Positions 51,380-62,769 are shown, counted from the first letter of the stretch. The stretch: DNA of 64,000 nucleotides from Platycnemis pennipes (GCA_933228895.1 OW121856.1:105871027-105935026); one strand, 5' to 3'. The notes: generated by a model from the letters alone, not told the origin. Numbers and translations are program-made.

Positions 51380-52292
51380 AGGTACGTCTATGTCTACGTA
51401 ATCAGTTGGCAGCTGGAATTAAATTTGAAGAAATGCGCCGTAATGAACTTTTGGAAAAAGAATAGATTTTCCCGGAATAATTATTGCATCAATGAAAAGA
51501 AAATATCTAACGTAGAATCTATTAAATACTTAGGCGTCACCGTCACTGAAGACATGTCATGGGGGACACACATCAGGGAAATGACTAGTGAAGCAAACCG
51601 TAGATTAGGATTCGTAAAAAGGGTTCTAGGTAAATGCGACGAGAGATTATTACAAAGAAGCTATTTTACATTTGTCAGGCCTCATTTAGAATATGCCGCT
51701 AGTATATGGGATCCGTACGAGGTAGGTATGATAAAATAATTAGAGCGTGTGCAAAGGAGTTCCACTAGATTTGTTAAAGGCCGTTATGATAATTGTATAA
51801 GTGTTACGAGTTAAATAGAAGAACTAGGACGGTAATTACTATCAGAAAACATGTTAATATTTAGGTGAAAACCTTTGAAGTAGATTGGAAACTGATTTTT
51901 TCACAGATGACATTAGATATATATTAAGAACCCCTGCGTATTATAGAAGGTTTAATTGGATTAACAAGATTAAAGAGATAGATTGTCGTACCGATAGATT
52001 TAAATTGTCATTTTTCCCGCGTACCATAAGAGAGCACAATAGGCAGCGTAGCAAAGGGATAGGTAGGTGAAATATAGTCAGAATAGTCTGTAGTGCATGA
52101 TGCATGCAATAACAACCAATATTACCCTTCTTATTATGTAGATACTAACCGTCTAGCGGTTTGTGACCGTATCATCTAGCATGTCTCCATTAAATATATT
52201 AGTTGCATGGCAATAGTGCATGTTTGATGATCTTCACCCCCTGCCACACACCCTCGTGGTGGCTCGCAGGGTATTACGTAGATGTAGATGAA
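51380..52292 (+). pseudogene. nLTR-C, longest copy
   Basis: Plus strand. Starts ..WQLELNLKKCAVMNFWKKNR and the frame at 51425-51739 reads NVESIKYLGVTVTEDMSWGT, REMTSEANRRLGFVKRVLGK and RSYFTFVRPHLEYAASIWDP. Then a stop after MIK, ..LERVQRSSTRFVKGRYDNCI with more stops, and a frame at 51885 giving DDIRYILRTPAYYRRFNWIN and TDRFKLSFFPRTIREHNRQR. 3' UTR to hairpin CCTGCCACACACCCTCGTGG and GTAGATGTAGATG tail. It resembles nLTR-A at the N-terminal side and nLTR-B at the coding end and 3' UTR. Polymerase core missing. Confidence 0.9.
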
Positions 52293-52735
52293 GTAAAAAT
52301 ATTATGTTGGAATTCATTTGAGAGAACCAATCTAAATTTAAACCGACAGTATGACAATGATTGTAATTTTGGTTCATTAATTAGGCTGGTGACGCTAATA
52401 TAGTTCAAATACCATCCAAACCTACCTTCGGGTTGGATCACTGAGTGAGTGACTGTTCCTTTACAAATCTTGCCGATCTTTGCTGCACACGTTGAAGTTC
52501 ATTATTAAGGCCTATTTATTATGGATCCGATATACTGACAGCGTATTCTAAATGAGGCCTAACAATGGAAAAGTGTCTAATTTCTCGCACATTATCGTCA
52601 CATTTACCCTGTACTTTTTCACGAATCCCTGTTTACGTTTAGTTTTCTAATTTTTTCACGCATGTATTAACCTCACAATCTCTTAAGTCAGTCTGATTCC
52701 AAGATGTTTATTGGATTCCACCTTTGTGAAACCTA
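52293..52735 (-). pseudogene. nLTR-A coding fragment, diverged, with SINE piece
   Basis: Minus strand. Matches from ..NLFSNEFQHNI upstream to DLR.WGKYMREKI and ESNKHLGIRLT, with stops. At about 52420-52450 an insert CTACCTTCGGGTTGGATCAC matches the 3' end of the SINE at 61371 (CCTCCGGGTTGAATAACTAA). No 3' UTR. Confidence 0.7.
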
Positions 52736-52801
52736 CACAGAGTTCTTTATTTTAATCAACTTGTTTACTATTATTATTACTACTATTTATTAGTGATCTA
52801 A

Positions 52802-53487
52802 AGGTGCGTTTACACGTAGCAGTTGACTGCTGACAGGCAACTGCTAACAAATATTAAGCTCCTCTCGCATGTGTAAATAGTAACTGCGATGCGAGTTCAG
52901 GTCGATACTGGGCACATGTCGAACACTATCGATCAACGTTCGAGCTATTAGCAAAGTTGGAGCCCGTCTACTTTCCAGCGGAAATGTATCCAACACAATC
53001 GCAACAATCGCTAACGGAAAGCAATACACCACTTCTGACATCGGGAATTTGGATTAAACAACAAGGATATCCCTCCCCAAAGGGGAGATTCTATACTCTT
53101 TAAAGAATGGGAACAAAAAATAAATGAAAATGGAATTTATTACTTGAATAATTCCATGAAAATTTAAGCATCAATTACTATTGAAATGAAACTCTCTTTA
53201 TTTGTTATGACAACGCATAAATAGCGGCTTTAAGCGGTATAGAAGTTGGTGAAGACACATCATAGCAGTAGCGATATAGATATATCGCGAATCTCGCAAC
53301 TGCCATAGCAGTCAACTGCTACGTGTAAATGCTGCTTAATAGCTCGAACTATGTTCGATAGTGTTCGACATGTGTCCACTATCGACCTGAACTCGCATCG
53401 CAGTTGCTATTTACACATGCGAGTGGGGCTTAATAGTTGTTAGCAGTTGACTATCATAGCAGTGAACTGCTACGTGTAAACGCGCCT
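52802..53487. mobile_element. MITE with TAA duplication and about 155-bp inverted repeats
   Basis: Left end AGGTGCGTTTACACGTAGCA and right end ..TGCTACGTGTAAACGCGCCT, flanked by TAA at 52799-52801 and 53488-53490. Arms 52802-52950 and 53335-53487 pair with scattered mismatches. The three-base TWA duplication again suggests PIF/Harbinger- or ISL2EU-type mobilisation. An extra copy of the arm start (GCAGTCAACTGCTACGTGTA) occurs internally at 53309-53328. Non-coding. Confidence 0.8.
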
Positions 53488-53490
53488 TAA

Positions 53491-54881
53491 TACACGAATT
53501 TGATATTCGAATTCGAGAACTCAGCTATTGGACTCATCTCTAATTTACAATTTTATTGCAATGTGCAGATCTCATGTTCTGCGCTCACGGCCGCCTCTTC
53601 AGATTGTGATGCAGTGGAAGAGCGATGAGGAAAAGCGACGCGCCGCTGGCTACCGAACGCAACATATTCTCTCGAGGGCGTATTAAAATATGTGTCTGAA
53701 ATATCGGCGTTCCATCCAGAAATGCTCCAGGAACAAGCGATCTTTAGGCTCCTTACGTCGGCATCCGATATCGTGGCCTGTATCGTATCGAAGAATCGAT
53801 GCCCCCGATAGTATCACCATTATAACATCTATGGAGGCTCTTTTTCGTTGGAAGAGATTGAAAATAACCATAGCAAAGTTTTTGACGCCACATCAGCACA
53901 TTAGTTGCATATCCGGTTGCCGGAGGACAGGAGCGGGCTACGCCGGGATATTATTATAAATCGATTTTACTTTCGGCGTCGCAAACAGTCGCAAAAGCTC
54001 TCAACGGATTCTAACTAAGAATACTTTGTAAAACCTTGTGATATAAGTAACTTTTTGTTGTTCAATGTAACTTTCAACTATTTACTACTTGAGACAAAAG
54101 GTTGACGGAAAACAGGTCCAACATTTTGTTTCATATCTTTGGTGAATATTGCAATTATGTCATTTTACTGACACGTTATTAAAGGTAAAGAACCGTTCTA
54201 TATCATGGTATCGTTTCTTGCCCCCAACTGTTATTACCTATGTTAGAAATTACATCATTAAGTTGATTTTATAGAATTTCATGGAAAAATGAAGGATGCC
54301 GAATTCAGCAAAAAATAATCAACTTTGATCCCACTTAAATTGTTAATGCGTGATACCTAGAATAAATATAATACGACACCAGTCAATGGAGAATAAAAGT
54401 GTGAAGTTTCAAAGTCCGGACTTTAAAAAAAAACAACTTTTAGACCTTTAGCCAGCTTTATCCGATTTCCGCCCACTGTGAGCATTATTCTGCCCGTGCT
54501 TCTCTCTCCTCCGCGTGCATCATCCGTGACCTGTGATTTCACGCAGGCGGCACGGGAAAGGCCACGTCAGAGCCATCCAGCGGTGAGCGCCCGAACGAGG
54601 GCCTCTCAATCAGTGGAATCACTAATCTCAAGAAATCCCATGTTGGGGATCCAGTGCCTAAGTGGTGTGCAGTTGGCAACGGATCGTTCGGAATCACGTT
54701 CACTTATCCAGTGACTGGTGCACTCCTCCTCTGGATTATTTGATCTCTCAGCGGCCATTGGCTCTCAAAGACATTAGCAATAAGGAACGGTCGCTCAGGA
54801 GGTCATATTCTGAATATGTTACACACATAAAAAATTTGAATAGCTTGCCTCACAGAATCCCAAACTTTCCCAAACTGGATA
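53491..54881. other. 1.4 kb without recognised repeat or gene
   Basis: Mixed composition. Opposing open frames of 62-89 codons at 53683-53959 mirror each other. 54480-54630 is GC-richer. Nothing recognised. Confidence 0.45.
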
Positions 54882-55654
54882 CAATGGGGAACATGCAATA
54901 TTTGTTATAACTCTTTGAATGTGAAGTTTATTAGCAAAAATGTACTCGGCGAGAATTTTGGTGAAGAATTAAGCTGTGTTACAAAGATATTACTCTTTGA
55001 AAACTGTACCTTTTCTGCAGCTTACAAAACAAGACGTCATGGAATGACGTCACGGCACGGTATCACTATGGGTGTTGTTTATCTGTTTATGCGTGGAGGT
55101 AAGTTGTTAAATGAATACTTGGCGATAGCGTCATCTCATTCATCTCATTTTTTTAATGCAATAAACGATTGCATTTCGATTTTTTATATAAGAAGTATGG
55201 ATGGTAACGAGAAAATCGTCCATTAATTATATAATGCCTGTTTAGTGCCCAAGAATTTCTACTACGTCTATGCAATCGCTGGTTTTTTTTAGAACACCGC
55301 CATAAGGGAGTCAACCAAAGGAAATTGTCGGAATGTACTTTTTAAAGTATTTTTTTCAGTCATCGTTTCGTTCGAGAAACGGCTAAAAACCTCAAAACAA
55401 TATATTCACTTCGTTTTCATTTAAAAATAAATGTCTATCTTCGTATCAGTATGGAATCTATACCGTGCAGTGACGTCGGAAGGCGTTTCAGGACACGTGA
55501 CATTTTTCAATTTCCGGGAACATTTTAATATCATTTAATTATCTTTGTGGTGGGCGTAGAAAAATTTGGCTTATATATTTAAATTGGTGAGAAATTTTCG
55601 CATCAAGTACATCATTAATCTTCAAGAAACAAATTTCATGCATATTCCCCATTG
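54882..55654 (+). repeat. MITE-1, full copy, plus orientation
   Basis: CAATGGGGAACATGCA at the left and TGCATATTCCCCATTG at the right are inverted ends. 773 bp. Inverse of 50513-51290 with modest divergence. An open frame of 103 codons (54915-55226) is not preserved in the other copies and is not a gene. Confidence 0.8.
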
Positions 55655-55795
55655 TTTTATGCGAACGTGTGCTAGCATTGCTGAATGTTTTGACGGTGAC
55701 CCCACCAACAGGCAAATGCCTAAAGCTCCAGATTGTAATTATTTCTTTTATTTGTTATTAACTGTTAGAGTAATATACGTTTTATTGCTTACATT

Positions 55796-56285
55796 ATACA
55801 TTAAAAACCCCTGTATATTATGTTAGATTCGACCAGATAAATAAGGTTGGAGAGATAGGTTGTCATGCCAATAGATTCATAACGTCATTTTCCCACTGCA
55901 CTAAAAGAGAAAGAACTAGGCAGCATAGCAAAGTGATAGGTGATAGGTGAAATATTGTTGTATTAGTCGGTAGAGCATGAAGCTTGTATTGATATTACTA
56001 ACCCATTCATGGTAGGTAAACATAGATAAAAATAGTTAGTTAAGTGCCATTAAACCAATAACCCTTTATTATAATGCAGATATATACTATTATAAGATAA
56101 CACAATAGACAGAAAGGGATAGGTTGGTGAGATATTGATAGAGTAGTCCTCAGTGCATGATGCATATATTAAAAACCAATAACACCTTTACTACTAAGTT
56201 GATACTAACCATCTAGCTGCATGTGACCCTACCATCTAACATGTTTCCATGTAGTAGACTTGTTGCTAGTCAATAGTGCATGTTT
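55796..56285 (+). mobile_element. nLTR-B/C 3' part, rearranged
   Basis: TACATTAAAAACCCCTGTAT, TTAGATTCGACCAGATAAAT and AGATTCATAACGTCATTTTC give the coding end. Two partial 3' UTRs follow in series (55900-56040 and 56090-56285), each with GGATAGGT and TGCATGATGCATATATT-like words. No hairpin. Confidence 0.75.
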
Positions 56286-56605
56286 ACAAGCATTGCTGAA
56301 AGATTAGGTTAACTAAGTAATGTTTTCATGACAAAAAAGATTTATCTGTGATTCCCTGAATGTGAAAAAGGAAACAGAGAGAACTGATAAAGTGGAACTG
56401 TGTCTCAGTTTAATTCTACTTTTAAAATTATTGGAGCATGTTAAGTTAGAAGATTTCAGGAAAAAAAGCTTGGACCTATTTTGTTGACGTCCTGACATTA
56501 CTTTATCGATATTATGTCAGTAAATTTATAATGTTTACATTAAAACTCCATCGAAACCTAAATACAGGTGGTGCATGGTGATCTTCACCCAAGCCAAACT
56601 CTCTT
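56286..56605. other. no gene seen
   Basis: AT-rich. A tail-like GTGGTGCATGGTGATCTTCA occurs at 56569, immediately before the next nLTR-A tail. Confidence 0.45.
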
Positions 56606-57150
56606 CTACATCTACATAATACCCTGCAAGTCACCATAAAGGCGTGTAACAACGGATGAATTTTCACCAAACAAGCACTACATATCATGCATAAAAAAGG
56701 ATTAGTATTTATATAATGTTCTAAACTTCACTAATTGAAAAAAGATAAAAAAAGCAAAGCAACCATGCAAAAATATGCTGTTGGTTGGGTTAGCTTCAAG
56801 TCCTTATGCCAACATGCAGCTACCAATGTTATCTATTGCTACTCCCGTACTGGATATATTTACCGTTATTCATATACCTAATTGTACGATGAAAAAAGGA
56901 CATTTTGAATCTGTCAGTTCGGCAATCGATTTCTCTAATTTTGTGATTATGGTCCAGTCTACCATAATAAGTTGGGGTCCGCAAAATATTTTTATCATCA
57001 TCACTGAAATATGGTCTTGGAATTTGTTTAAGAGATTAAGTCTAAATTTCAACCTGCGATCTGACAATGATTGCCTATTTAATTCATTCAATAGTCTGGT
57101 AACGATAATAAGGTTATCGCACCGTCAGTTTACAAATCTTGCCGATCTTC
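56606..57150 (-). pseudogene. older nLTR-A copy, 3' half, split by a younger nLTR-A
   Basis: Minus strand. Tail, hairpin, 3' UTR and coding end up to ..DRC..LINSLLNELNRQSLSD. It stops at GATCTTC (57144-57150), where the younger copy's tail begins. The same copy resumes at 58606 with ATCTTCGCTGCACACGTTCA. Confidence 0.9.
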
Positions 57151-58605
57151 ATCTACATCTACATCTACATAATACCCTGCAAGCCACCACAAGGGTGTGT
57201 GGCAGGGGGTGATTGCTCACCAAACATGCACTACATATCAGGCATAAAAAAGGAATAGTATTAATATAGTAGTCAGAACTACACTATATAAAAAGATAGA
57301 AATTGCAAAGAAAACATGCAAAAACATTCTGTTAGTAGGGCTAGCTTCAAGTACTCACACCAACATGCAGCTACCAATGCTATTCATTGCTACTCTCCGA
57401 TAGGACATATTTACCGTTATTCGTAACTCTTATTGTGCGAGGGAAAAAGGACATTTTGAATCGGTCAGTTCGGCAATCAATTTCTCTAACTTTATGATTA
57501 TGGTCCAGTCTGCCATAGTAAGTTGGGGTTCGTAAAATATTTTTAACATCATCACTGAAAATATTGCCTTGGAATTTGTGGAAGAGATTAAGTCTAAATT
57601 TCAACCTGCGATCTGACAATGATTCCCATTTCAATTCATTTAATAGACTGGTTACGCTAATATAATTATCGTATCGTCCCTTTACAAATCTTGCCGATCT
57701 TCGCTGCACACGTTCAAGTTCATTACTTAGACCGATTTCGTAGGGATCCCATACACTGGCAGCATATTCCAAATGAGGTCTAACAAGGGAAAAGTACCTG
57801 ATTTCTCGTACATGGTCGTCACATTTACCCAATACTCTTTTAATGAAACCCAGTTTGCGATTCGCTTGACCCATTATTTCACGAATGTGTTTACCCCAGG
57901 AAAGATCATTTGTCAGTCTTATTCCAAGATATTTAATGGATTCCACGTTTGTTAATTCATTATTACTTATTTTGTAAGTGCTAGGGGGAGAGCTATTCTT
58001 TTTCCAAAAATTCATTACTACACATTTTTTAAAGTTTCATTCTAACTGCCATGTATCACACCAAGTTTCAATTGCTTGTAGGTCAATATTTAAATATTCT
58101 TTATCGTTCGGGCATAGAATTTCCCTGTACACTACTGCGTCATCGGCAAATAGACGAAGCTTACTTTTTACCACCTTTTGGATATCATTAATATACAAAA
58201 GGAATAGGAGTGGACCTATCACACTACCTTGTGGGACACCCGAAGTGACTTTAATTGCCGGTGAGGAAACACCGTCCAAAACAACCCTTTGAACCCGATC
58301 ATGCAGAAAATCATTAATCCATGATATAATGTTACTGTCTAACCCATAAGATTTTAACTTCAAAATTAGTTTGCTGTGAGAAACCTTGTCAAAAGCCTTC
58401 TTGAAGTCGAGAAATATAGCATCCACTGGAATATTATTTTCGCCAGAAACTAAAATATCGTGGGAAAAGAGAGCAAGTTGGGTTTCACACGATCTGCTCT
58501 TTCGGAAGCCATGCTGGACATTGGACAATAAATTCTGGCTATCTAGGAGTCCCATGACTGAACTGACAATTATATGTTCTAGGACCTTGCATGAAATGGA
58601 TGAAA
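57151..58605 (-). pseudogene. youngest and longest nLTR-A copy, with reverse transcriptase core
   Basis: Minus strand, 1.45 kb. From the 5' side, frame 58618-58037 reads LDSQNLLSNVQHGFRKSRSC, AIFLDFKKAFDKVSHSKLIL, VTSGVPQGSVIGPLLFLLYI and KLRLFADDAVVYREI, including the intact FADD catalytic box, and ends WCDTWQLE, stop. One in-frame stop later, frame 58015-57380 gives NVESIKYLGIRLTNDLSWGK, SLVRPHLEYAASVWDPYEIG and TDRFKMSFFPRTIRVTNNGK, stop. So apart from one stop, the last 400 codons are open. 3' UTR, hairpin and (ATCTAC)3 tail. It lies in an older nLTR-A with ATCTTC repeated at both junctions (57145-57150 and 58606-58611). The N-terminal endonuclease is missing. Confidence 0.95.
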
Positions 58606-59112
58606 ATCTTCGCTGCACACGTTCAAGTTCGTTATTTAGACTGATTTCCTAGGGATCCCATACACTGGAAACATATTCCAAATGAGGTCTAACAAGGGAA
58701 AAGTAGGTGATTTCTCGTACATGATCGTCACATTAACCCCGTACCTACTCTTTTTGACGAATCCCAGCTTACGATTCACTTGACCCATTATTTCACGTAT
58801 GTGTTTCATGTATGTATGAAAGAATATGTGTCAGTCTTATTCCAAGATATTTAATGGATTCCACGTTTGTTAATTCATTATTACTTATTTTGTGAGTGCT
58901 AGCAGGAGATCTTGTCTTTTTCCAAAATTTCATTGCAAGTTAATTTAAAAAGTTTAATTCTAACTACCATGTATCACACCAATTTTCAATTGCTTGTAGG
59001 TCATCACATAAATATTCTTTATCGTTTGGGCATAGAATTTCCCTGCACACTACTGCGTCATCGGCAAATAGACGAAGCTTACTTTTGAACACCTTACTGA
59101 TATCATTTAGTC
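58606..59112 (-). pseudogene. older nLTR-A copy, 5' half
   Basis: Minus strand. ..ERVQRRFSS at the junction, WDP.EISLNNELERVQRR, SLVRPHLEYVSSVWDP, ..ESIKYLGIRLT, WCDTW-like and ADDAVVCREILCPNDKEYLC with frameshifts. The catalytic box is readable near 59050. It ends at about 59112. Confidence 0.85.
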
Positions 59113-59696
59113 TCGCGTTCGCGTAAATCATTGACCCTCGCGGAGTCTTGCATTATAATGCGTACATGTAGATTTCATTTAACTGGAGAATGTCACCTGG
59201 GTGACCAGTCTACCAACGGTCAGTGCCCGTTCCTTTATCTCCTTGACGACAAATGCTTGAGCCACCCCAGGAGATAAGTACATCGGTCAGGATGTGGAGC
59301 ATTTCTTCAGGCATTCACGCGTAGCACCTAGGGAGTCATGCATCGAGGAACACGATGAATTGCATGAAAAGACTGTGAAAAGAATTCTGGGGAAAGCTGG
59401 GGAGAAGAAAGACGAAGGGGTAGCGTTACTTTTGATAGTCAGTGCCCAAATAGAGCAAGGAGTCCATTGGATATCCGGATAAGGGTGGTTTGATTCCGGG
59501 GTAGTTTCGCAGTGCGTCCAGCCGGCAGAGTCTATGGTGGAGACAAGATATGGTATGATATAGATATGACAGGCTCAGCAGTCTGTCGAAATGTTTGAGG
59601 TATAGGATAAGAATCACCAATCCATTGGACATAGGCGTACAGAATGAATTTTCTAGAAGCAATTACCACGAATATTTTTTGTGAATCCTTATTGAT
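59113..59696. other. no gene seen
   Basis: Open frames of 62 and 78 codons on opposite strands have no recognisable features. Confidence 0.45.
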
Positions 59697-59822
59697 TAAT
59701 GCGTCAAGCGAATCGCAAACTGGGATTCGTCAAAAGACTACTAGGTCAATGTGACGATCATGTACGAGAAATCAACTACTTTTCCCTTGTAAGTTCATTA
59801 TTTAGACTGATTCCGTATGGAT
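59697..59822 (+). pseudogene. nLTR-A fragments, plus then minus
   Basis: 59697-59792 reads QANRKLGFVKRLLGQCDDHV, REINYFSLV on the plus strand. 59792-59822 switches to minus-strand sequence (AAGTTCATTATTTAGACTGA). An inverted junction within the family. Confidence 0.75.
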
Positions 59823-60094
59823 AAATAGGTATAAAGCATAGGTAGTTGCATGTTGGTATAAGGACTCTAAAATTAGGACTGAAAATATTCTCTTGGAATT
59901 TAATTAGAGATTAAGTCTAAATTTCAAATATAGTTCATATGCACTGACTGTACGCATGAAGATACTTAAAAAAGAACTTCATTATTTAACTGTTACTAAA
60001 TCACGAGAGCTTATAAATGACCATATTTAGGTACAAAATCACTAGATTAGCCGGTAATGCATGGTGATTGTTTAATTAAGCATTACTAATATGA

Positions 60095-60808
60095 CACATT
60101 ATCTTTCCTGGCGTAAACACATAAGTGAAATAATGGGTCAAGTTAATCGTAAACTGGGATTCATCAAAAAGCATGGGTAAATGAGACGATCATGTACGAG
60201 AAATCAGCTACATTGCCCTAGTTAGAACTCATTTATGGATCCATACTAAATAGGCCAAAAAACTGCATTTGAACGTGTGCAGCGATAATCGGCAAGATTT
60301 GTAAAGGGACGGTATGATAACTGTATTAGCGTAACCACTCTATTCAATGAATTTAAATGGTATATATTGTCAAATCGTGGGTTTAAATTTAGACATCTTA
60401 AATAAGTTACCAGATAATTGTGATGACGTTAAAAATATTTTGCGATCCCCAACTTACTATGGACCATAGTCACAAAATTAGAGATATCTGTTTGCCGAAC
60501 TACCAGATTCAAAATGTCCTCTTTTCCTCGTACAATTAGGGATATGAATTGCGATAAATATATCCAAAATCCGAGTATAGCAATCGATAAAATTGGTAGC
60601 TTCATGTTAGTATGAGCACTTAAAGCTAACCCAACTCACAGAATGTTTTTGCATACTTGATTTGCTATTTTTATATTTTTTGAATAGTGAAGTTTACACT
60701 AGTATATTAATACTAATCCTTTTCTATACATTATAAGTAGTTCATGTTTGGTAAGAGTTCACCCCGTACCACACGCCTTTATGGTGACTAGCAGGGTATT
60801 ATGTTGAC
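60095..60808 (+). pseudogene. nLTR-A 3' part
   Basis: YLSWRKHISEIMGQVNRKLG, then frameshifts, ..ERVQR.SARFVKGRYDNCIS, the coding end with deletions, 3' UTR, hairpin and ATTATGTTGACC in place of the tail. Confidence 0.85.
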
Positions 60809-60859
60809 CTAACACATGCATTTTATGGAAATATGGATTGATGCATTTAGGAATTTTTT

Positions 60860-61050
60860 AAAAACCGATTACCAGTTCATTAATGTGCTGTTACATATCG
60901 CCTAGCTTCACGTGACACTTATATCTAACATGTATCTATAAAATAGTAGCACTTCATCCCGTAGTTGCAGGTACGTAGTGAATGTTTGGTCATATTCACC
61001 CGCTGCCACGCACCCTCGCGGTGTCTCGCAGGGTATTACGTAGACGTAGA
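60860..61050 (+). mobile_element. nLTR-C 3' end
   Basis: CCGATTACCAGTTCATTAAT to the hairpin GCTGCCACGCACCCTCGCGG and ATTACGTAGACGTAG tail. Confidence 0.7.
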
Positions 61051-61092
61051 CCTTGAACAGGAGTTCCTGTAATTCGTCTGCTGGAAATTCAT

Positions 61093-61370
61093 CAACATTT
61101 ACATACATCTACGAAATACCATGCAAGCTACCGAGAATATGTTTGGCAGGGGATGATGATCAACAAATATACATTATTGACATGCAATTAGGATACCAAA
61201 TGGATACTAATGGATACATAATAGTGTTACATGCTGCTAGATGGCTAGTATCTACATAGTAATAAAGTGATTGATTGTTAATACATGCACAATGCACTAC
61301 AGACTACTCTAGTAATATTTAAACTACCTATCCCTTTGCTATGCTGCCTATTGTGTTCTCTAATAGTAAG
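61093..61370 (-). mobile_element. nLTR-C/B 3' part, split by a SINE
   Basis: Minus strand tail (ACATTTACATACATCTACGA), hairpin, 3' UTR with TAATAAAGTGATTGATTGTT, to ATTGTGTTCTCTAATAGTAA. It resumes at 61606 and again at 62139 after the RTE-1 insertion. Confidence 0.8.
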
Positions 61371-61605
61371 GGATCAAGGTGGCCTAGTGAATAGAGCACT
61401 TTTCTGCCGATCGAAGGTTCTAATCCGGGCGATGCCCTTGGACACCCCCGAACGAAAAAAAACTTCGGAGTACGAGGTGGCCAAGGGAAAGGCCTGCCCC
61501 CCTAACCTGAATGTGTGAAATTCACACGTCTGTGGTTTAGTCCGGGGTGATCTCTACCCTCACCTCTCAAAAATCAACCTCCGGGTTGAATAACTAAGTG
61601 ATAGG
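61371..61605 (+). repeat. tRNA-derived SINE
   Basis: A-box-like AAGGTGGCCTAGTGAATAGA and B-box-like GGTTCTAATCC give a tRNA-like head of about 70 bp. A body with GGCCAAGGGAAAGGC and CTGAATGTGTGAAATTC follows, then an end with CCTCCGGGTTGAATAACTAA. The body and end recur at 2886 and 52420. The interrupted host continues on both sides, though the duplication is blurred (ATAGTAAGGGA against ATAGGACGCGGGA). Confidence 0.65.
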
Positions 61606-61716
61606 ACGCGGGAAAAAGACATTTTGAATCTATCGTTACGACAATCTATCTCTATAATCTTATGTATCTGGTCGAATATAGCATATAAATTGGTGTTTTT
61701 AATATGTATTTAACAT
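61606..61716 (-). mobile_element. nLTR-B coding end, continuation
   Basis: GACATTTTGAATCTATCGTT, ACGACAATCTATCTCTATAA and GTATCTGGTCGAATATAGCA, up to TGTATTTAACAT (61705-61716), the RTE-1 insertion point. The copy resumes at 62139 (CTTCCTTAAAACTACCCGTT). Confidence 0.85.
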
Positions 61717-62126
61717 GTATTTTACATGATCATCATCATCATTATTGGTTAACAATCCTAGGATTGGTTTGACGCAGCTTTCCACTCAATTCATCTATCG
61801 GCCAACCTTTTCATTGTGACGTAATTCTTCTCTTTCACATCCTTCACTACCTGTTTCATGTATCTCGCAAGAGGCCTTCCTTTGCCATTCTTCCCATTCA
61901 CTTTTCCCTTGACGACTGTCTTCATCAGGCCATCATGTCTCATGATGTGGACTATTAAGTGCTTCCGTCTTTTTCTCAGGGTATTCAGAAGACCTCTCTT
62001 TTCTCCTACCATTCTCAGGACTTCCTCGTTACTTACTCGGTCGATCCATTTAATCTTCAGCATTTTTCCGTAGCACCACATTTCGAATGCTTCTACCCTT
62101 TTCTTCTCCGCTGCTGTCATCGTCAT
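61717..62126 (-). pseudogene. RTE-1 3' end with clean 12-bp target duplication
   Basis: Minus strand. (ATCATC)n tail at about 61728-61745, then a nearly intact 115-codon frame (62138-61791): MTAAEKKRVEAFEMWCYGKM, IDRVSNEEVLRMVGEKRGLL, LMKTVVKGKVNGKNGKGRPL and KRLADR. TGTATTTAACAT is present at 61705-61716 and 62127-62138. A 410-bp, strongly 5'-truncated young copy. Confidence 0.92.
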
Positions 62127-62138
62127 TGTATTTAACAT

Positions 62139-62190
62139 CTTCCTTAAAACTACCCGTTTTAAATTCCTGCGATGGATTTAAAGTGTTTTG
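62139..62190 (-). mobile_element. nLTR-B coding fragment, last part of the split copy
   Basis: CTTCCTTAAAACTACCCGTT and TTAAATTCCTGCGATGGATT correspond to ..LQEFKTGSFKEDV on the minus strand. Confidence 0.7.
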
Positions 62191-62769
62191 CTCATTCATA
62201 TATTTCGTAGGTAGGTACTTAAAATGTCATGATCTTTTTTGTGACTCATTTTCGCTGAAATACAACTCGGAAATATTGACTTGACCTTTTCCTACTTTTG
62301 AAATCAGTCCTCACAAGGAGTTAGTCAGGCCGATCCAAATCGCGAAGGGGTTTGACTTCCTCCGCGGCTTCGTCCCCGCTACCCTTGCCCCTCCCTCCCT
62401 CCCGCCCCTGAGGAAGGAGAAATGCTCCCCCCGGGGCACAAAGCACCTGCACACACACACACCCACACTCAGGAGACAACAATGCGACATGCGTGGACAC
62501 CTTCTTGCCCCGGGCCGCATTTGCATAGAATGGACGTGTCTGACAGCCGACTAACTGAGCAGCGCTGGCTCGAGATTGCCCAAGCTGAAAGGGGAGAGGA
62601 ATCGGAGATGTGTTTTTAAAAAAAGGAAACTGGATAAGTTCCTCATTCGTTGCCATAATCTATGGAAAGAATGCGTTGTTCTTCATCTTAACCTCATGAA
62701 CAGAATGAAGACTAACATGACCGATAACCAACATCAGGGTAATCCGCCTGATTAACTTAAATTGGAATC
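62191..62769. other. no gene seen; GC-rich part at 62330-62540
   Basis: Contains a CACACACACACAC run at about 62450. Open frames of 65-111 codons on both strands overlap and lack recognisable domains. Confidence 0.45.

Noticed and set aside
54915..55226. 103-codon frame as a gene
   Set aside because: Lies inside MITE-1 and is not open in the other copy.
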